Shown: piece by piece, positions 51,679 through 60,396 of the stretch | Numbering within the stretch: the first letter of the stretch is position 1 | Layout: every line of letters starts with the position of its first letter | Assembly: GCF_904848585.1 (NCBI RefSeq) | Contig: NZ_CAJHCR010000003.1 | Coordinates: 598,306 to 662,305, forward strand | Reading direction: 5' to 3' | DNA length: 64,000 bases | Source: Paraburkholderia kirstenboschensis | GTDB lineage: Bacteria > Pseudomonadota > Gammaproteobacteria > Burkholderiales > Burkholderiaceae | Position numbers and translations under genes: made by a program | Notes under the pieces: model-generated | Told to the model about the DNA's origin: nothing | What the model saw: only the letters and a program-made list of their open reading frames with translations | The model's database searches: none

Positions 51679-52422
51679 CTAGCGGATTTCGACCTGGTAC
51701 TGGAATGTATCGGCCGCACCGCGAGTGCTACGCCATTCAAATGGCGTGCCGGCGAAGTCGGAGGCGACGCGGTGAACGAGAATCACCGGGCTGCCGGTTT
51801 TGATGCCAAGCAGTGACGCCGTTTCGGTGGTAGCCTGTTCTACGCGGAGAATTTCAGTCGCCGAGGCCACCATCTGTTTGCAGAGCCGTTCGTAGAGCGG
51901 GTACAGCAGGTCTTCGAACTTGTCGAGCGGCAACGTGGCAAGCGCTTCGAAACGCGCGCGCGGCAGCCATATTTCCTCCGACAGCACCGCCCGCCCTTCG
52001 ATCATTCGTACACGCGACAGATGAATGGCCTTCTCCGACGCCTTCATCCGCAGTGCGTTGCGAATCTCTTCATCGGGCTTCACCACCTCGCGTTTCAGGA
52101 CGCGCGCGGTGGGGAGCACCGGCTGGCCGTCGCGCGAGACAAAGCGAAAAAAGCGGAACAGCGACGAGTCGAAGCGCGGTCGCCGCACGAACGTGCCTTT
52201 GCCTTGAGTGCGGGTGAGCACGCCGTCGCTGACCAGCAGGTCGATCGCCTTGCGCACGGTGCCGGTCGAAACGTTGTAGAACTGGCCTAGTTCGGCCTCG
52301 GTGGCGATGGCCTCTTCGGGCGCCCATTCGCCGGCGGCAATGCGGCTCACCAGATCATCGCGCAATTGCTGATAACGGGGCAGCCGGTCGTCCGGCCTGG
52401 ACACGAAAGACGCCGTATTCAT
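51679..52422 (-). CDS. GntR-family regulator, HutC/UTRA type
   Basis: Protein of 247 aa. The winged HTH is at about 12-78: RYQQLRDDLVSRIAAGEWAP, ATEAELGQFYNVSTGTVRKAIDLL, DGVLTRTQGKGTFV. The UTRA ligand domain follows (LSRVRMIEGRAVLSEEIWLP; VILVHRVASDFAGTPFEWRSTRG). It lies upstream of one MFS gene and divergent from another; three copies of a shared DNA site surround it, one touching its own start codon, which suggests autoregulation. Confidence 0.9.
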   Translation of the reverse strand: MNTASFVSRPDDRLPRYQQLRDDLVSRIAAGEWAPEEAIATEAELGQFYNVSTGTVRKAIDLLVSDGVLTRTQGKGTFVRRPRFDSSLFRFFRFVSRDGQPVLPTARVLKREVVKPDEEIRNALRMKASEKAIHLSRVRMIEGRAVLSEEIWLPRARFEALATLPLDKFEDLLYPLYERLCKQMVASATEILRVEQATTETASLLGIKTGSPVILVHRVASDFAGTPFEWRSTRGAADTFQYQVEIR

Positions 52423-52423
52423 G

Positions 52424-52439
52424 GATTCATACAGTTATG
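52424..52439. promoter_or_regulatory. GntR half-site at its own start
   Basis: GATTCATACAGTTATG shares the GATTCATACAGT arm with the full site at 52526-52551 and lies directly next to the GntR start codon. Confidence 0.5.
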
Positions 52440-52525
52440 CAGAGGAGTAACTACTGTACCGCATTGGATCGATCGAAAGCGAGCAAGGGTTATTACCCAA
52501 TGACCGGGCGCCCGATTGCGCGCAA

Positions 52526-52551
52526 GATTCATACAGTCATATATATGAATC
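52526..52551. promoter_or_regulatory. GntR operator upstream of the second carrier
   Basis: Outer arms GATTCATA / TATGAATC around an inner TCATATATATGA palindrome. It lies 28 bp before the start of the carrier at 52579 and shares 18 identical bases with the site at 51557-51574. Confidence 0.75.
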
Positions 52552-52578
52552 GAGAAACATCAGGACGAACGGACGGAG

Positions 52579-53898
52579 ATGGCTATGTTCAAGTGGTACA
52601 GGGAAGGTACGCCTGTCGAGCGCAATACCTTCTGGGGTTGTTTCGCGGGATGGGGTCTGGACGCGCTCGACGTGCAGATGTTCACGCTCGCCATTCCGGC
52701 GATCATCGCGGCGTATGGCATCGACCACACGCAGGCGGGCGCGATCAGCGGTGTCACCCTGGTCTCGTCGGCGCTAGGCGGCTGGATTGCTGGCGCGCTG
52801 TCGGACCGCTTCGGCCGCGTGCGCACCTTGCAGATGACGATTCTCTGGTTCGCCGGCTTCACCTTCCTGTGCGCATTCGCGCAGAATTTCCCGCAACTGT
52901 TGGTGCTTAAAGCGCTGCAAGGCTTTGGATTCGGCGGCGAATGGGCTGCCGGTGCTGTCCTGATGGCGGAAACGATCCGCACCGAACATCGCGGCAAGGC
53001 AATGGGGGCGGTGCAAAGCGCGTGGGCCGTGGGTTGGGGTGCCGCGGTGCTGGTCTACGCAGCCGTATTCTCATGGCTGCCCGCCGACACCGCCTGGCGC
53101 GTGATGTTCGCAGTCGGCCTGCTGCCCGCCGGCCTTGTGCTGTTCGTGCGGCGCAATCTGAAAGAGCCGGTGCGCATCGAGCCCGTCGGCGCGAGCGTCG
53201 GTCCCAAGGTCTCAGCGTTCAGTCAGATCCTGCAAGTGTTTCAGCCTCGCGTGCTGCGAACCACGATCATCGGTGCGGTGCTCGGCACCGGCGCTCACGG
53301 CGGCTACTACGCGATCATGACGTGGCTGCCCACGTTTCTCGCGAAGGAACGGCATCTGTCGGTATTGAATACCGGTGGTTACCTTGCCGTCGTGATCGTC
53401 GCGTTCTGGTGTGGCTGCATGCTGAGCGCGTATCTGCTCGATCGGATCGGCCGGCGTCGTAACATCGCGTTGTTCGCTTTCTGCTGCATCGTCACCGTGC
53501 TCGCATACGTCATGCTGCCGTTGACGAACATGCAGATGCTCGTGCTCGGCTTCCCGCTCGGACTCTTCGCCGCCGGCATTCCGGCGAGCCTTGGCCCGCT
53601 CTTCAACGAACTGTATCCCGCCGACATGCGTGGAACCGGCGTCGGCTTCTGCTACAACTTCGGGCGCATTGCATCCGCAGGCTTTCCGGTTCTGGTCGGC
53701 TATATGAGCCATTCGATGTCGCTCGGCGCGGCCATCGGCATCGACGCAGCCGTTGCCTACGGGCTTGCGATGATCGCTGTATTGCTGCTCCCGGAAACGC
53801 GCGGCAAGCGTCTGCGTGATGCCGCGCCGGAGCAGGCCGCAGACGCCGCCGACGCCGCCGACGCAGCGCGCCTCAACCTGAACTCTCCGCGTAGTTGA
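52579..53898 (+). CDS. MFS transporter, SHS/AAHS-like organic acid carrier
   Basis: Inner-membrane protein of 439 aa. WGLDALDVQMFTLAIPAIIAAYG in helix 1, LGGWIAGALSDRFGRVRTL in loop 2-3 and GFGFGGEWAAGAVLMAETI in helix 4-5 are typical of the sialate/lactate/aromatic-acid symporters. The C-terminal tail has a short Ala-Asp repeat (QAADAADAADAA). It is followed with overlap by an amidohydrolase gene, suggesting uptake and hydrolysis of the same compound. Confidence 0.86.
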   Translation: MAMFKWYREGTPVERNTFWGCFAGWGLDALDVQMFTLAIPAIIAAYGIDHTQAGAISGVTLVSSALGGWIAGALSDRFGRVRTLQMTILWFAGFTFLCAFAQNFPQLLVLKALQGFGFGGEWAAGAVLMAETIRTEHRGKAMGAVQSAWAVGWGAAVLVYAAVFSWLPADTAWRVMFAVGLLPAGLVLFVRRNLKEPVRIEPVGASVGPKVSAFSQILQVFQPRVLRTTIIGAVLGTGAHGGYYAIMTWLPTFLAKERHLSVLNTGGYLAVVIVAFWCGCMLSAYLLDRIGRRRNIALFAFCCIVTVLAYVMLPLTNMQMLVLGFPLGLFAAGIPASLGPLFNELYPADMRGTGVGFCYNFGRIASAGFPVLVGYMSHSMSLGAAIGIDAAVAYGLAMIAVLLLPETRGKRLRDAAPEQAADAADAADAARLNLNSPRS

Positions 53899-53900
53899 AT

Positions 53901-54791
53901 ATGAACGCATATGCATCCTCACCCGCGTTTGCGCAGGGTGGCGTCGACACCCACGCGCACGTTTTCGAGCAGGGCTTGCCGCTGACCGGCGACCGCCGCT
54001 ACGCGCCCGCCTACGATGCAACGCTCGACGACTATCTGCCGCTACTGAACGCGCATGGAATAACGCATGCGGTGCTCGTGCAGCCGAGCTTTCTCGGCAC
54101 CGACAATCGCTATCTGTTGCAAGCGTTGTCCGCGGACACCGAGCGTTTGCGCGGCGTTGCGGTCGTTGCACCGGACATAAGCGCGAATGACCTGGCCGAC
54201 CTGCAAAGGCGCGGAGTGACAGGAATTCGCCTCAACCTTATGGAGCAGACGCTGCCGGATTTGCGCGCACAACCGTGGACGTCGCTGCTGGACAACATTG
54301 CGCGACTGGATTGGCATGTCGAGTTGCACAGAAACGCAGTCGATCTCGCGCCGCTGATCGACCAGCTTCTGAAGCGCGGCGTGCGAGTCGTCGTCGATCA
54401 TTTCGGCCGGCCCGATCCGGCTTTAGGCACACAGGACCCGGGTTTCAAAGCGCTGCTCGGCTTTGGCAAGACGGGGCGTGTGTGGGTGAAGGTGTCGGGC
54501 GCATATCGCTGTGCCGCGCCGGGCTCGCCGTTCGTTGCGGATGCTACGCAGCAATTGATCGAGCAGTTCGGTCCGGACCGTTTAATGTGGGGCAGCGACT
54601 GGCCGCACACGCAATACGAAGCGGTGACAAGTTATGGTGACGCCTTGTCCACGGTGCGCGACGCCGGTCTCGATTCGAGCGCTCTCGGCGCGATTTTGCG
54701 CACCACTGCTCGTTCGTTCTATGGATTCGACGTTGAGCCTGTCTTGAATGCGTCCGCAACGACGGCTGCCATGCAACGCGCGACGTACTGA
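53901..54791 (+). CDS. Amidohydrolase 2-family metal-dependent hydrolase (lactonase-like)
   Basis: Protein of 296 aa, TIM barrel. Metal-site HxH is in GGVDTHAHVFEQ near residue 18; VELHRNAVDLAPLIDQL, VVDHFGRPDP and MWGSDWPHTQYE provide later conserved His and Asp residues. This is the group of 2-pyrone-4,6-dicarboxylate lactonase and similar enzymes. An in-frame TTG at 53895 overlaps the carrier stop (TTGA) and could be the start through coupling; I use the ATG at 53901. It may hydrolyse a lactone imported by the carrier before it. Confidence 0.82.
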   Translation: MNAYASSPAFAQGGVDTHAHVFEQGLPLTGDRRYAPAYDATLDDYLPLLNAHGITHAVLVQPSFLGTDNRYLLQALSADTERLRGVAVVAPDISANDLADLQRRGVTGIRLNLMEQTLPDLRAQPWTSLLDNIARLDWHVELHRNAVDLAPLIDQLLKRGVRVVVDHFGRPDPALGTQDPGFKALLGFGKTGRVWVKVSGAYRCAAPGSPFVADATQQLIEQFGPDRLMWGSDWPHTQYEAVTSYGDALSTVRDAGLDSSALGAILRTTARSFYGFDVEPVLNASATTAAMQRATY

Positions 54792-54840
54792 ATGCGGAGA
54801 GAAGAAAGCGAGGAACTGAAGCGACTGTTTTGACAGGACA

Positions 54841-54870
54841 GTGGACGAAAGCGGAACCGCTTTCGTCCAC
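54841..54870. repeat. Perfect 14-bp inverted repeat beside tRNA-Val
   Basis: Arms GTGGACGAAAGCGG and CCGCTTTCGTCCAC are separated by only two bases. It lies 13 bp from the 3' end of the tRNA gene. No T-run follows on either strand, so it is not a standard terminator, although a rho-independent-like stop for the tRNA cannot be excluded. Confidence 0.8.
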
Positions 54871-54883
54871 CTCACTGATGCGT

Positions 54884-54960
54884 TGGTAGGCTCGATTGGA
54901 TTCGAACCAACGACCCCCACCATGTCAAGGTGGTGCTCTAACCAACTGAGCTACGAGCCT
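54884..54960 (-). tRNA. tRNA-Val (anticodon GAC)
   Basis: 77 nt including an encoded CCA. Acceptor stem AGGCTCG / CGAGCCT with A discriminator, D-arm GCTCAGTTGGTTAGAGC, anticodon stem CCACC / GGTGG around loop TTGACAT (anticodon GAC at 54924-54926), T-loop GGTTCGAATCC. All four arms fold correctly. Confidence 0.96.
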
Positions 54961-55039
54961 GTAGAGGCGCGAATTATAGAGAGTCTCTCGAAACTGCACA
55001 AGAGCCAGGCGGCATTCGTGTTGTCGACGCTCGCGCCAC

Positions 55040-56542
55040 TCATTGCGACGCCTTCCATTCGGCGTGTGCATCGAGTGGAAAGACTGGGCGCCTGACGTTC
55101 CGGAAAGCGAACAGGCCATAGTCGGAACTCGTCACGCCGCGGCTATCGCACTCCACGAGCCCGGCGGAGATCGGCACGAAAACCGGTCGGCAATACATGC
55201 GCGATTTGAGCAGAAGGAAGCGCGCGCGACGCGGGTCGATGCCCACGCTTTCGAACACGCCGAGGTCCCACGGTTCATGCGTGTGCTCGGTCACGACGAG
55301 TTTCACCGTGCCGGTATCGAGAACCGCGGCGCGTCCCATGTGAGCCCGCTGCCCGGTGTAAGTCGGCCCGCTGATCACATACTCGCCGTCGGTCAAGGCT
55401 CGCACCACACCGGTCATGGCGACGGGCGCGCGCGGCGTCACCGCACTGCTTGCAACCTTGTTGCCGATCGTGACAGTCACCGCGCTGCCGACACCCGCGG
55501 CCATCAATGCGGCCACCGCTTGCGGATCGCACAAAGGCCCAGTGACGATGCCTTCCAGATTCTGCCGGAGCGCTTCTTCGAGCAGATCCATCGTGTCGCA
55601 CGTGCCGCCCGACATGCAGTTGTCGCCATGATCCAGCAGCAGCACCGGCCTCTCGGCGGCTTTTGCGAGAGCGGCGGCTTGCGCAACCGATTCCGCGAGC
55701 GGCGCGCTGCGATAGACGAACTCTTCGCGCTCATTCCAGATTTGCTGCGCAATGCGCTCGGCCACCGCTTCCGCTTGCGCGCGCTCGCTATTGCCGACGA
55801 CCACGACGCTGATACACGGCGCAGCGATATCCGCGAGCGAAAAGCCGGACAACACCGAGACCGCGAGCATGCCCTCGGCCTCAGCCGCGCGCGCCGCGTC
55901 GACGGCACGCTTCATCGCACCTTCAGCGGTCGCGCTGCGCAGCGTGTGCGTGAGCAGAGGCGGCTGACGCCAGGCGATGACCGGCTTCGCCTCGCCATGT
56001 ATGAGAGCAAACAGCAGACGCGCGGCGTGCGCACCGGTTTCATACATATCGACGTGCGGATAAGTCTTGAAGCTGACGATCACGTCCGCGTTGTCGATCA
56101 TTTTCTGCGTGACGTTACCGTGTAAATCGAGCGCGACGGCAATCGGGGCATTGGGCAATGCGGCGCGCACGCGTTCGAGCAGATCGCCTTCGCCGTCGTT
56201 CGAATTCTCCGCGACCATTGCGCCGTGCAGATCCAGCATCACCGCATCGCATCCGCTCGCGGCTGCAAGAATTGCGTCGCAGATTGCGTCGTATGCGGCC
56301 GCTTCGACCGGCCCGCTAGGATTGGCCGCCGCCGACACCGGCGTAACGATCTGCGCGCCTTCGCGCGCAGCGGCGTCGATGAACGCGGCCATCGCGGTCT
56401 GCATGCCATTGTTGTCGTTGAACGCGTCTTCGTTGAAACTCGGGCCGGCGTTTGCACCGTTCTGACCGAAAGCGGACAACGGCGTCGGCACCGGCGAGAA
56501 CGTGTTGGTCTCGTGATTCATCCGCGCAATGAGGATTTTCAT
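55040..56542 (-). CDS. M81-family metallopeptidase (MlrC-like)
   Basis: Protein of 500 aa. Starts MKILIARMNHETNTFSPVPT, with the conserved HETNTFSP of the M81/DUF1485 family; AVMLDLHGAMVAEN and APIAVALDLHGNVTQKM give further histidines, and LLDHGDNCMSGGTCDTMDLLE lies near residue 305. MlrC proteins take part in degradation of microcystin fragments, but most family members are in amide or hydantoin-type catabolic loci. It overlaps the Zn-hydrolase gene by 4 nt and is the last gene of the run that begins with the Liv importer. Confidence 0.88.
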   Translation of the reverse strand: MKILIARMNHETNTFSPVPTPLSAFGQNGANAGPSFNEDAFNDNNGMQTAMAAFIDAAAREGAQIVTPVSAAANPSGPVEAAAYDAICDAILAAASGCDAVMLDLHGAMVAENSNDGEGDLLERVRAALPNAPIAVALDLHGNVTQKMIDNADVIVSFKTYPHVDMYETGAHAARLLFALIHGEAKPVIAWRQPPLLTHTLRSATAEGAMKRAVDAARAAEAEGMLAVSVLSGFSLADIAAPCISVVVVGNSERAQAEAVAERIAQQIWNEREEFVYRSAPLAESVAQAAALAKAAERPVLLLDHGDNCMSGGTCDTMDLLEEALRQNLEGIVTGPLCDPQAVAALMAAGVGSAVTVTIGNKVASSAVTPRAPVAMTGVVRALTDGEYVISGPTYTGQRAHMGRAAVLDTGTVKLVVTEHTHEPWDLGVFESVGIDPRRARFLLLKSRMYCRPVFVPISAGLVECDSRGVTSSDYGLFAFRNVRRPVFPLDAHAEWKASQ

Positions 56543-57837
56543 ACGCTCGAACCCTCCGACATCGGCGCGGTCTGCGCAGTTTGCGCCGCTCTCAACATCG
56601 CATGTAACAGCACGTTGCAGCCGGCTTCCAGATGATCCGCGCGCGCGTCCTCGATTTCGTTGTGGCTGATGCCGTCCTTGCAGGGCACGAAGATCATTGC
56701 GGCAGGCGCGACGCGCGCGAGGTACACGGCGTCGTGGCCGGCACCGCTGATCACGTCCATCGACGAAAGGCCCAACAAGTCCGCGCCTTGCTTGACGGCG
56801 GCCACCAGTTCCGCCGCGAACGGTTGCGGCGCGAAGTACACGACCGGCTCTATATCGACCGCGATGCCCGCTTTCTCGCTCGCAACCGTACAGGCTTCGC
56901 GCAACGCGCTATCCATTGCGGTCAGCGTGGTGTCGTCGGCCGCGCGCAGATCGACCGTCAGCTTGACGCGGCCCGGAATGACGTTGCGCGAGTTCGGATG
57001 CACGTCGACCCAGCCCACTGTGCCGCGCCCATGCGGCGCATGGTCGAGCGCGATACGGTTCACGGCATGAATGAGATCGGCGGCAACGAGCAGCGCATCG
57101 CGGCGCAATTCCATCGGCGTCGGTCCGGCGTGCGCTTCCATGCCGTGCACGGTCACGTCGTACCAGCGTTGACCGAGTGCGCCTTGCACGATGCCGATGG
57201 TCTTATCGTTTGCTTCCAGCACCGGCCCCTGCTCGATATGCGCTTCGAAATACGCGCCAACGGTATGCGGTTTCGTGTTTTCGCCAACGTAGCCGATCGC
57301 GCTCAGCGCGTCGCGCACGGAGACGCCTTCCCGGTCCCGCTGCGCAAGCGCATGTTCGAGTGTGAAAGCGCCTGCAAACACACCCGAGCCCATCATCACG
57401 GGAACGAAGCGCGAGCCTTCCTCGTTGGTCCAGACCGCGACTTCGAGCGGCGCCAGCGTTGTAACGTTCGCATCGGCCAGCGTGCGCAGCACTTCTATGC
57501 CGGCGAGCACGCCGTAGTTGCCGTCGAACTTGCCGCCGGTCGGCTGCGTGTCGATGTGGCTGCCGGTCATCACGGGCGGCAGGTCATCGCGCAAACCGGC
57601 GCGGCGCGCAAAGATGTTGCCGATTGCGTCGACGCGAACCGTGCAGCCGATTTCCTTCGCCCAACTAACGACTCGGTCGCGCGCGATGCGATCCAGTTCG
57701 GTCAGCGCTAGCCGACAGACGCCGCCCTTTTCGGTCGCGCCAATCTTCGCGAGCTGCATGAGACTGTTCCAAAGCCGTTCGCCGTCGACACGCAAACTAC
57801 TAACTGTTTCGGTGGGCTGCGATTCATGAACTTGCAT
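56539..57837 (-). CDS. Zn-dependent hydrolase, allantoate amidohydrolase/N-carbamoyl-amino-acid hydrolase type
   Basis: Protein of 432 aa, M20 family. Metal ligands appear in MTGSHIDTQPTGGKFDGNYG and WTNEEGSRF, then FEAHIEQGPVLE; the dimerisation domain has GRGTVGWVDVHPNSRNVIPG. It cleaves carbamoyl or ureido groups from amino acids, releasing ammonia and CO2. GAGGAAG lies before the ATG at 57837. With the Liv-type importer upstream, uptake and hydrolysis of a ureido or carbamoyl compound is likely; the exact one is not determinable. Confidence 0.88.
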   Translation of the reverse strand: MQVHESQPTETVSSLRVDGERLWNSLMQLAKIGATEKGGVCRLALTELDRIARDRVVSWAKEIGCTVRVDAIGNIFARRAGLRDDLPPVMTGSHIDTQPTGGKFDGNYGVLAGIEVLRTLADANVTTLAPLEVAVWTNEEGSRFVPVMMGSGVFAGAFTLEHALAQRDREGVSVRDALSAIGYVGENTKPHTVGAYFEAHIEQGPVLEANDKTIGIVQGALGQRWYDVTVHGMEAHAGPTPMELRRDALLVAADLIHAVNRIALDHAPHGRGTVGWVDVHPNSRNVIPGRVKLTVDLRAADDTTLTAMDSALREACTVASEKAGIAVDIEPVVYFAPQPFAAELVAAVKQGADLLGLSSMDVISGAGHDAVYLARVAPAAMIFVPCKDGISHNEIEDARADHLEAGCNVLLHAMLRAAQTAQTAPMSEGSSV

Positions 57838-57869
57838 CAGTGCTTCCTCATAGTGAAGTCGGCGCGGAC

Positions 57870-58571
57870 TCAGACAACGCCGACGCCCAGATAGCGGTCC
57901 TTGATCGAGTCGTCGGCGGCGAACGACGTGTTGTCGCCCGAATAAACGATCACACCCTGTTCGATGATGTAGTGACGGTCTGCGAGTTGCGTGCAGACTT
58001 CGAGGTTCTGCTCGACGAGCAGGATCGCCACGCCCGCCTCGCGAATGAGTTTGAGTTGCGCGACGATTTCTTCGACGATCACCGGCGCGAGACCTTCCAC
58101 CGGTTCATCGAGCATGAGAAGACGTGGATGATTCATCAGCGCACGGCCAATCGCGAGCATCTGCTGTTCGCCGCCGGACAGCTGTCCACCGCCGTTCGTG
58201 CGCCGCTCTTTGAGCCGCGGAAAAATACGGTAGATGTCGTCGAGTTGCCAGGGTGAGTCTTTGCGCGCGCCGAGCCGCAAGTTTTCTTCCACGGTGAGCA
58301 ACCGAAAAATGCCGCGGTGTTCGGGCACGAAGCACACACCACGCGAGGCGATCTTATGCGGCTGCAGGCCGCTTATGGTCGCGCCGTTGAACGTCACGCT
58401 GCCGTTCTTCGGCGCGACCACGCCCGCGATCGCCTTGAGCGTAGTGGATTTCCCTGCGCCGTTGCGGCCCAGCAGCGTGACCGTCTCACCTTCCGCGATC
58501 TGCAACGAAACGCCTTGCAGGATGTGACTTTTGCCGTAGAAGCCGTGAATCTGCTGCACGTCGAGAATCAT
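57870..58571 (-). CDS. Branched-chain/amide ABC transporter ATPase (LivF type)
   Basis: Protein of 233 aa with Walker A GRNGAGKST near residue 35, signature LSGGEQQMLAIGRALM near 133, Walker B LLMLDEPVEGLAP and the switch LLVEQN. VCFVPEHRGIFRLLTVEENL is typical of LivF. The ATG at 58571 overlaps the LivG stop by 4 nt. Confidence 0.9.
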   Translation of the reverse strand: MILDVQQIHGFYGKSHILQGVSLQIAEGETVTLLGRNGAGKSTTLKAIAGVVAPKNGSVTFNGATISGLQPHKIASRGVCFVPEHRGIFRLLTVEENLRLGARKDSPWQLDDIYRIFPRLKERRTNGGGQLSGGEQQMLAIGRALMNHPRLLMLDEPVEGLAPVIVEEIVAQLKLIREAGVAILLVEQNLEVCTQLADRHYIIEQGVIVYSGDNTSFAADDSIKDRYLGVGVV

Positions 58572-59335
58572 GCGCGGCCTCCGGTGATCATGTTGCCGAG
58601 ATAGGCGCTGCGCACGCGCTCGTCGTCGCGAATTTCGTCGGGCCGCCCTTCCACCAGCACGCGTCCTTGTTGCATGACGGTGATCGTGTCCGAGATGTCC
58701 ATCACGATGCCCATGTTGTGCTCGATCAGGACGACGGTGTAGTCCTCGCGCAAGCCGCGAATCAGTTGCTTCATATCGTCGAGATCGTCGATACCCATGC
58801 CCGACGTCGGCTCGTCGAGAAAGATCGCCTTGGGACGCGCCGCGAGCGCCATGCCGACTTCGAGCCGCCGCTGCTGACCGTGCGACAGAGCGCCGGCTGG
58901 AACTTTGCTGAAGCGCTGCAACGCGAGGCGTTCGAGCACGCCGTCGACGGTATCGGTGTGAGCCAGTGCGCCGCGCGGCGGCGTCCATGCATTGAGCGCA
59001 CGCACGGAATCGACACCTTGCGCCGCAAGCCGCAAGTTTTCCTGCACGCTCAGATTGGCGAACAGACTGGTCACCTGGAACGATCTCGCGACGCCGCGAC
59101 GCACACGCTTGTGATCGGGCTCGCGCGTTACGTCGTGTCCGTCGAACACAATCGTTCCCGCGGTGATCGGCAGAGTGCCGGTGAGCACATGGAAGAGCGT
59201 GGTCTTGCCCGCGCCATTCGGACCGATTACCGAGTGCACGGTGCGCGGCATGATGCGCAGGTTGACGTCGGAGAGCGCCGTGAATTTACCGTAGCGTTTC
59301 ACCACGCCGCTTGCGTTCAGAATCGCCTCGGTCAT
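58568..59335 (-). CDS. Branched-chain/amide ABC transporter ATPase (LivG type)
   Basis: Protein of 255 aa. Walker A GPNGAGKTT near residue 38, RVRRGVARSFQVTSLFANLSVQENL, the signature region LSHGQQRRLEVGMAL near 150 and Walker B IFLDEPTSGMG. LivG-type length and the IEHNMGIVMDISDTITVMQQG ending support it. The start at 59335 overlaps the LivM stop (ATGA). Confidence 0.9.
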   Translation of the reverse strand: MTEAILNASGVVKRYGKFTALSDVNLRIMPRTVHSVIGPNGAGKTTLFHVLTGTLPITAGTIVFDGHDVTREPDHKRVRRGVARSFQVTSLFANLSVQENLRLAAQGVDSVRALNAWTPPRGALAHTDTVDGVLERLALQRFSKVPAGALSHGQQRRLEVGMALAARPKAIFLDEPTSGMGIDDLDDMKQLIRGLREDYTVVLIEHNMGIVMDISDTITVMQQGRVLVEGRPDEIRDDERVRSAYLGNMITGGRA

Positions 59336-60396
59336 ACGCGCTCCTTTGCGGTGTCGTCGGCTGCTGTGTCTGCATCGGCTTCCTGATTGGGGCGCAGTGC
59401 TTGCCAGATGCGCTCGCCGACTCCCCATAGACCGCGCTGCATATAGAGGCTCACAGCCATCAGCACGATGCCGAGCAACAGCAGCCAGCGCGGCCACAAT
59501 GTTGAGAGCCAGTCGGCGAACAGCACATAGAAAGCGGCGCCCAACACGGACGCGAAGAGGTTGCCGGTGCCGCCGATCACAGTCATCACGAGGATCATCT
59601 CGCTCGTGTGGTAGTCGATGTTGGAAAGTGGCGCGATACCGGTCATCAACGCATGCAATGCGCCCGCGAGTCCGGTCACAGCACCGGAGACCACGAACGC
59701 CATCAGCTTGAACCGCTTGACGTCGTAGCCGACGGCGGCGGCACGTGCTTCGTTGTCGCGGATCGCGAGCAGCGTGCGGCCGAATACCGAGTGCGAGACG
59801 CGCATCAGCAGCCAGAACACGACGAGGAAAAGTACCGCGACGAATCCGTAGTACTGCCACGGGGAAGCGAGCGGAATCAGCTCTTTGCCGAGCAACCCGA
59901 GCGCCGGCCGCGGAATGTCGAGCAGACCGTTGTCGCCGCCGGTCAGGTCCGGCGTGGTGTAGGCGAGGAAGTAGAACAGTTGTCCGAATGCGAGCGTCAG
60001 CATTACGAAGTACGTGCCGCGCTGCCTGATCGAAAACCATCCGACAATTGCGGCCGCTATCGCACCGATCGCGATTGCCGCAAGCAGCGCGACAGGCACC
60101 GGCAACGCGGCCTTGGTCAGCACGAGTCCCGCGCTATAGCTGCCGAGTCCGAAGAAGATGCCCTGCCCGAACGACAGCAGTCCCGTGTGACCGAGCAGAA
60201 GATTGCAGCCCAATGCAGCGAGCGCGAACACGAGCACTTCTGTTGCGAGCGAGCCGGAGCGCAACGTCAGCGGCAAGATGCACACGACGAGCAGCGCGAG
60301 CAACAGGAACCGATAGCGATGCAGCGCGCGTCGCAAAGCGGGCTGCGATGCGCGCGGAGCCGCTTTCGTGGCAGCGGATTTGGAAGTATCGATCAC
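59332..60396 (-). CDS. Branched-chain/amide ABC transporter permease (LivM type)
   Basis: Protein of 354 aa with about 10 helices from residue 28. LLLGHTGLLSFGQGIFFGLGSY and the family loop FGRTLLAIRDNEARAAAVGYDVKRFKL are LivM marks. GTG at 60396 overlaps the LivH stop (GTGA), so it is translationally coupled. The C-terminal 20 residues are acidic and unusual but short. Confidence 0.9.
   Translation of the reverse strand: MIDTSKSAATKAAPRASQPALRRALHRYRFLLLALLVVCILPLTLRSGSLATEVLVFALAALGCNLLLGHTGLLSFGQGIFFGLGSYSAGLVLTKAALPVPVALLAAIAIGAIAAAIVGWFSIRQRGTYFVMLTLAFGQLFYFLAYTTPDLTGGDNGLLDIPRPALGLLGKELIPLASPWQYYGFVAVLFLVVFWLLMRVSHSVFGRTLLAIRDNEARAAAVGYDVKRFKLMAFVVSGAVTGLAGALHALMTGIAPLSNIDYHTSEMILVMTVIGGTGNLFASVLGAAFYVLFADWLSTLWPRWLLLLGIVLMAVSLYMQRGLWGVGERIWQALRPNQEADADTAADDTAKERV

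Noticed and set aside
54884..54960. tRNA-Val as attachment site of an integrated element
   Set aside because: No integrase gene and no direct repeat of the tRNA 3' end were seen on either side.
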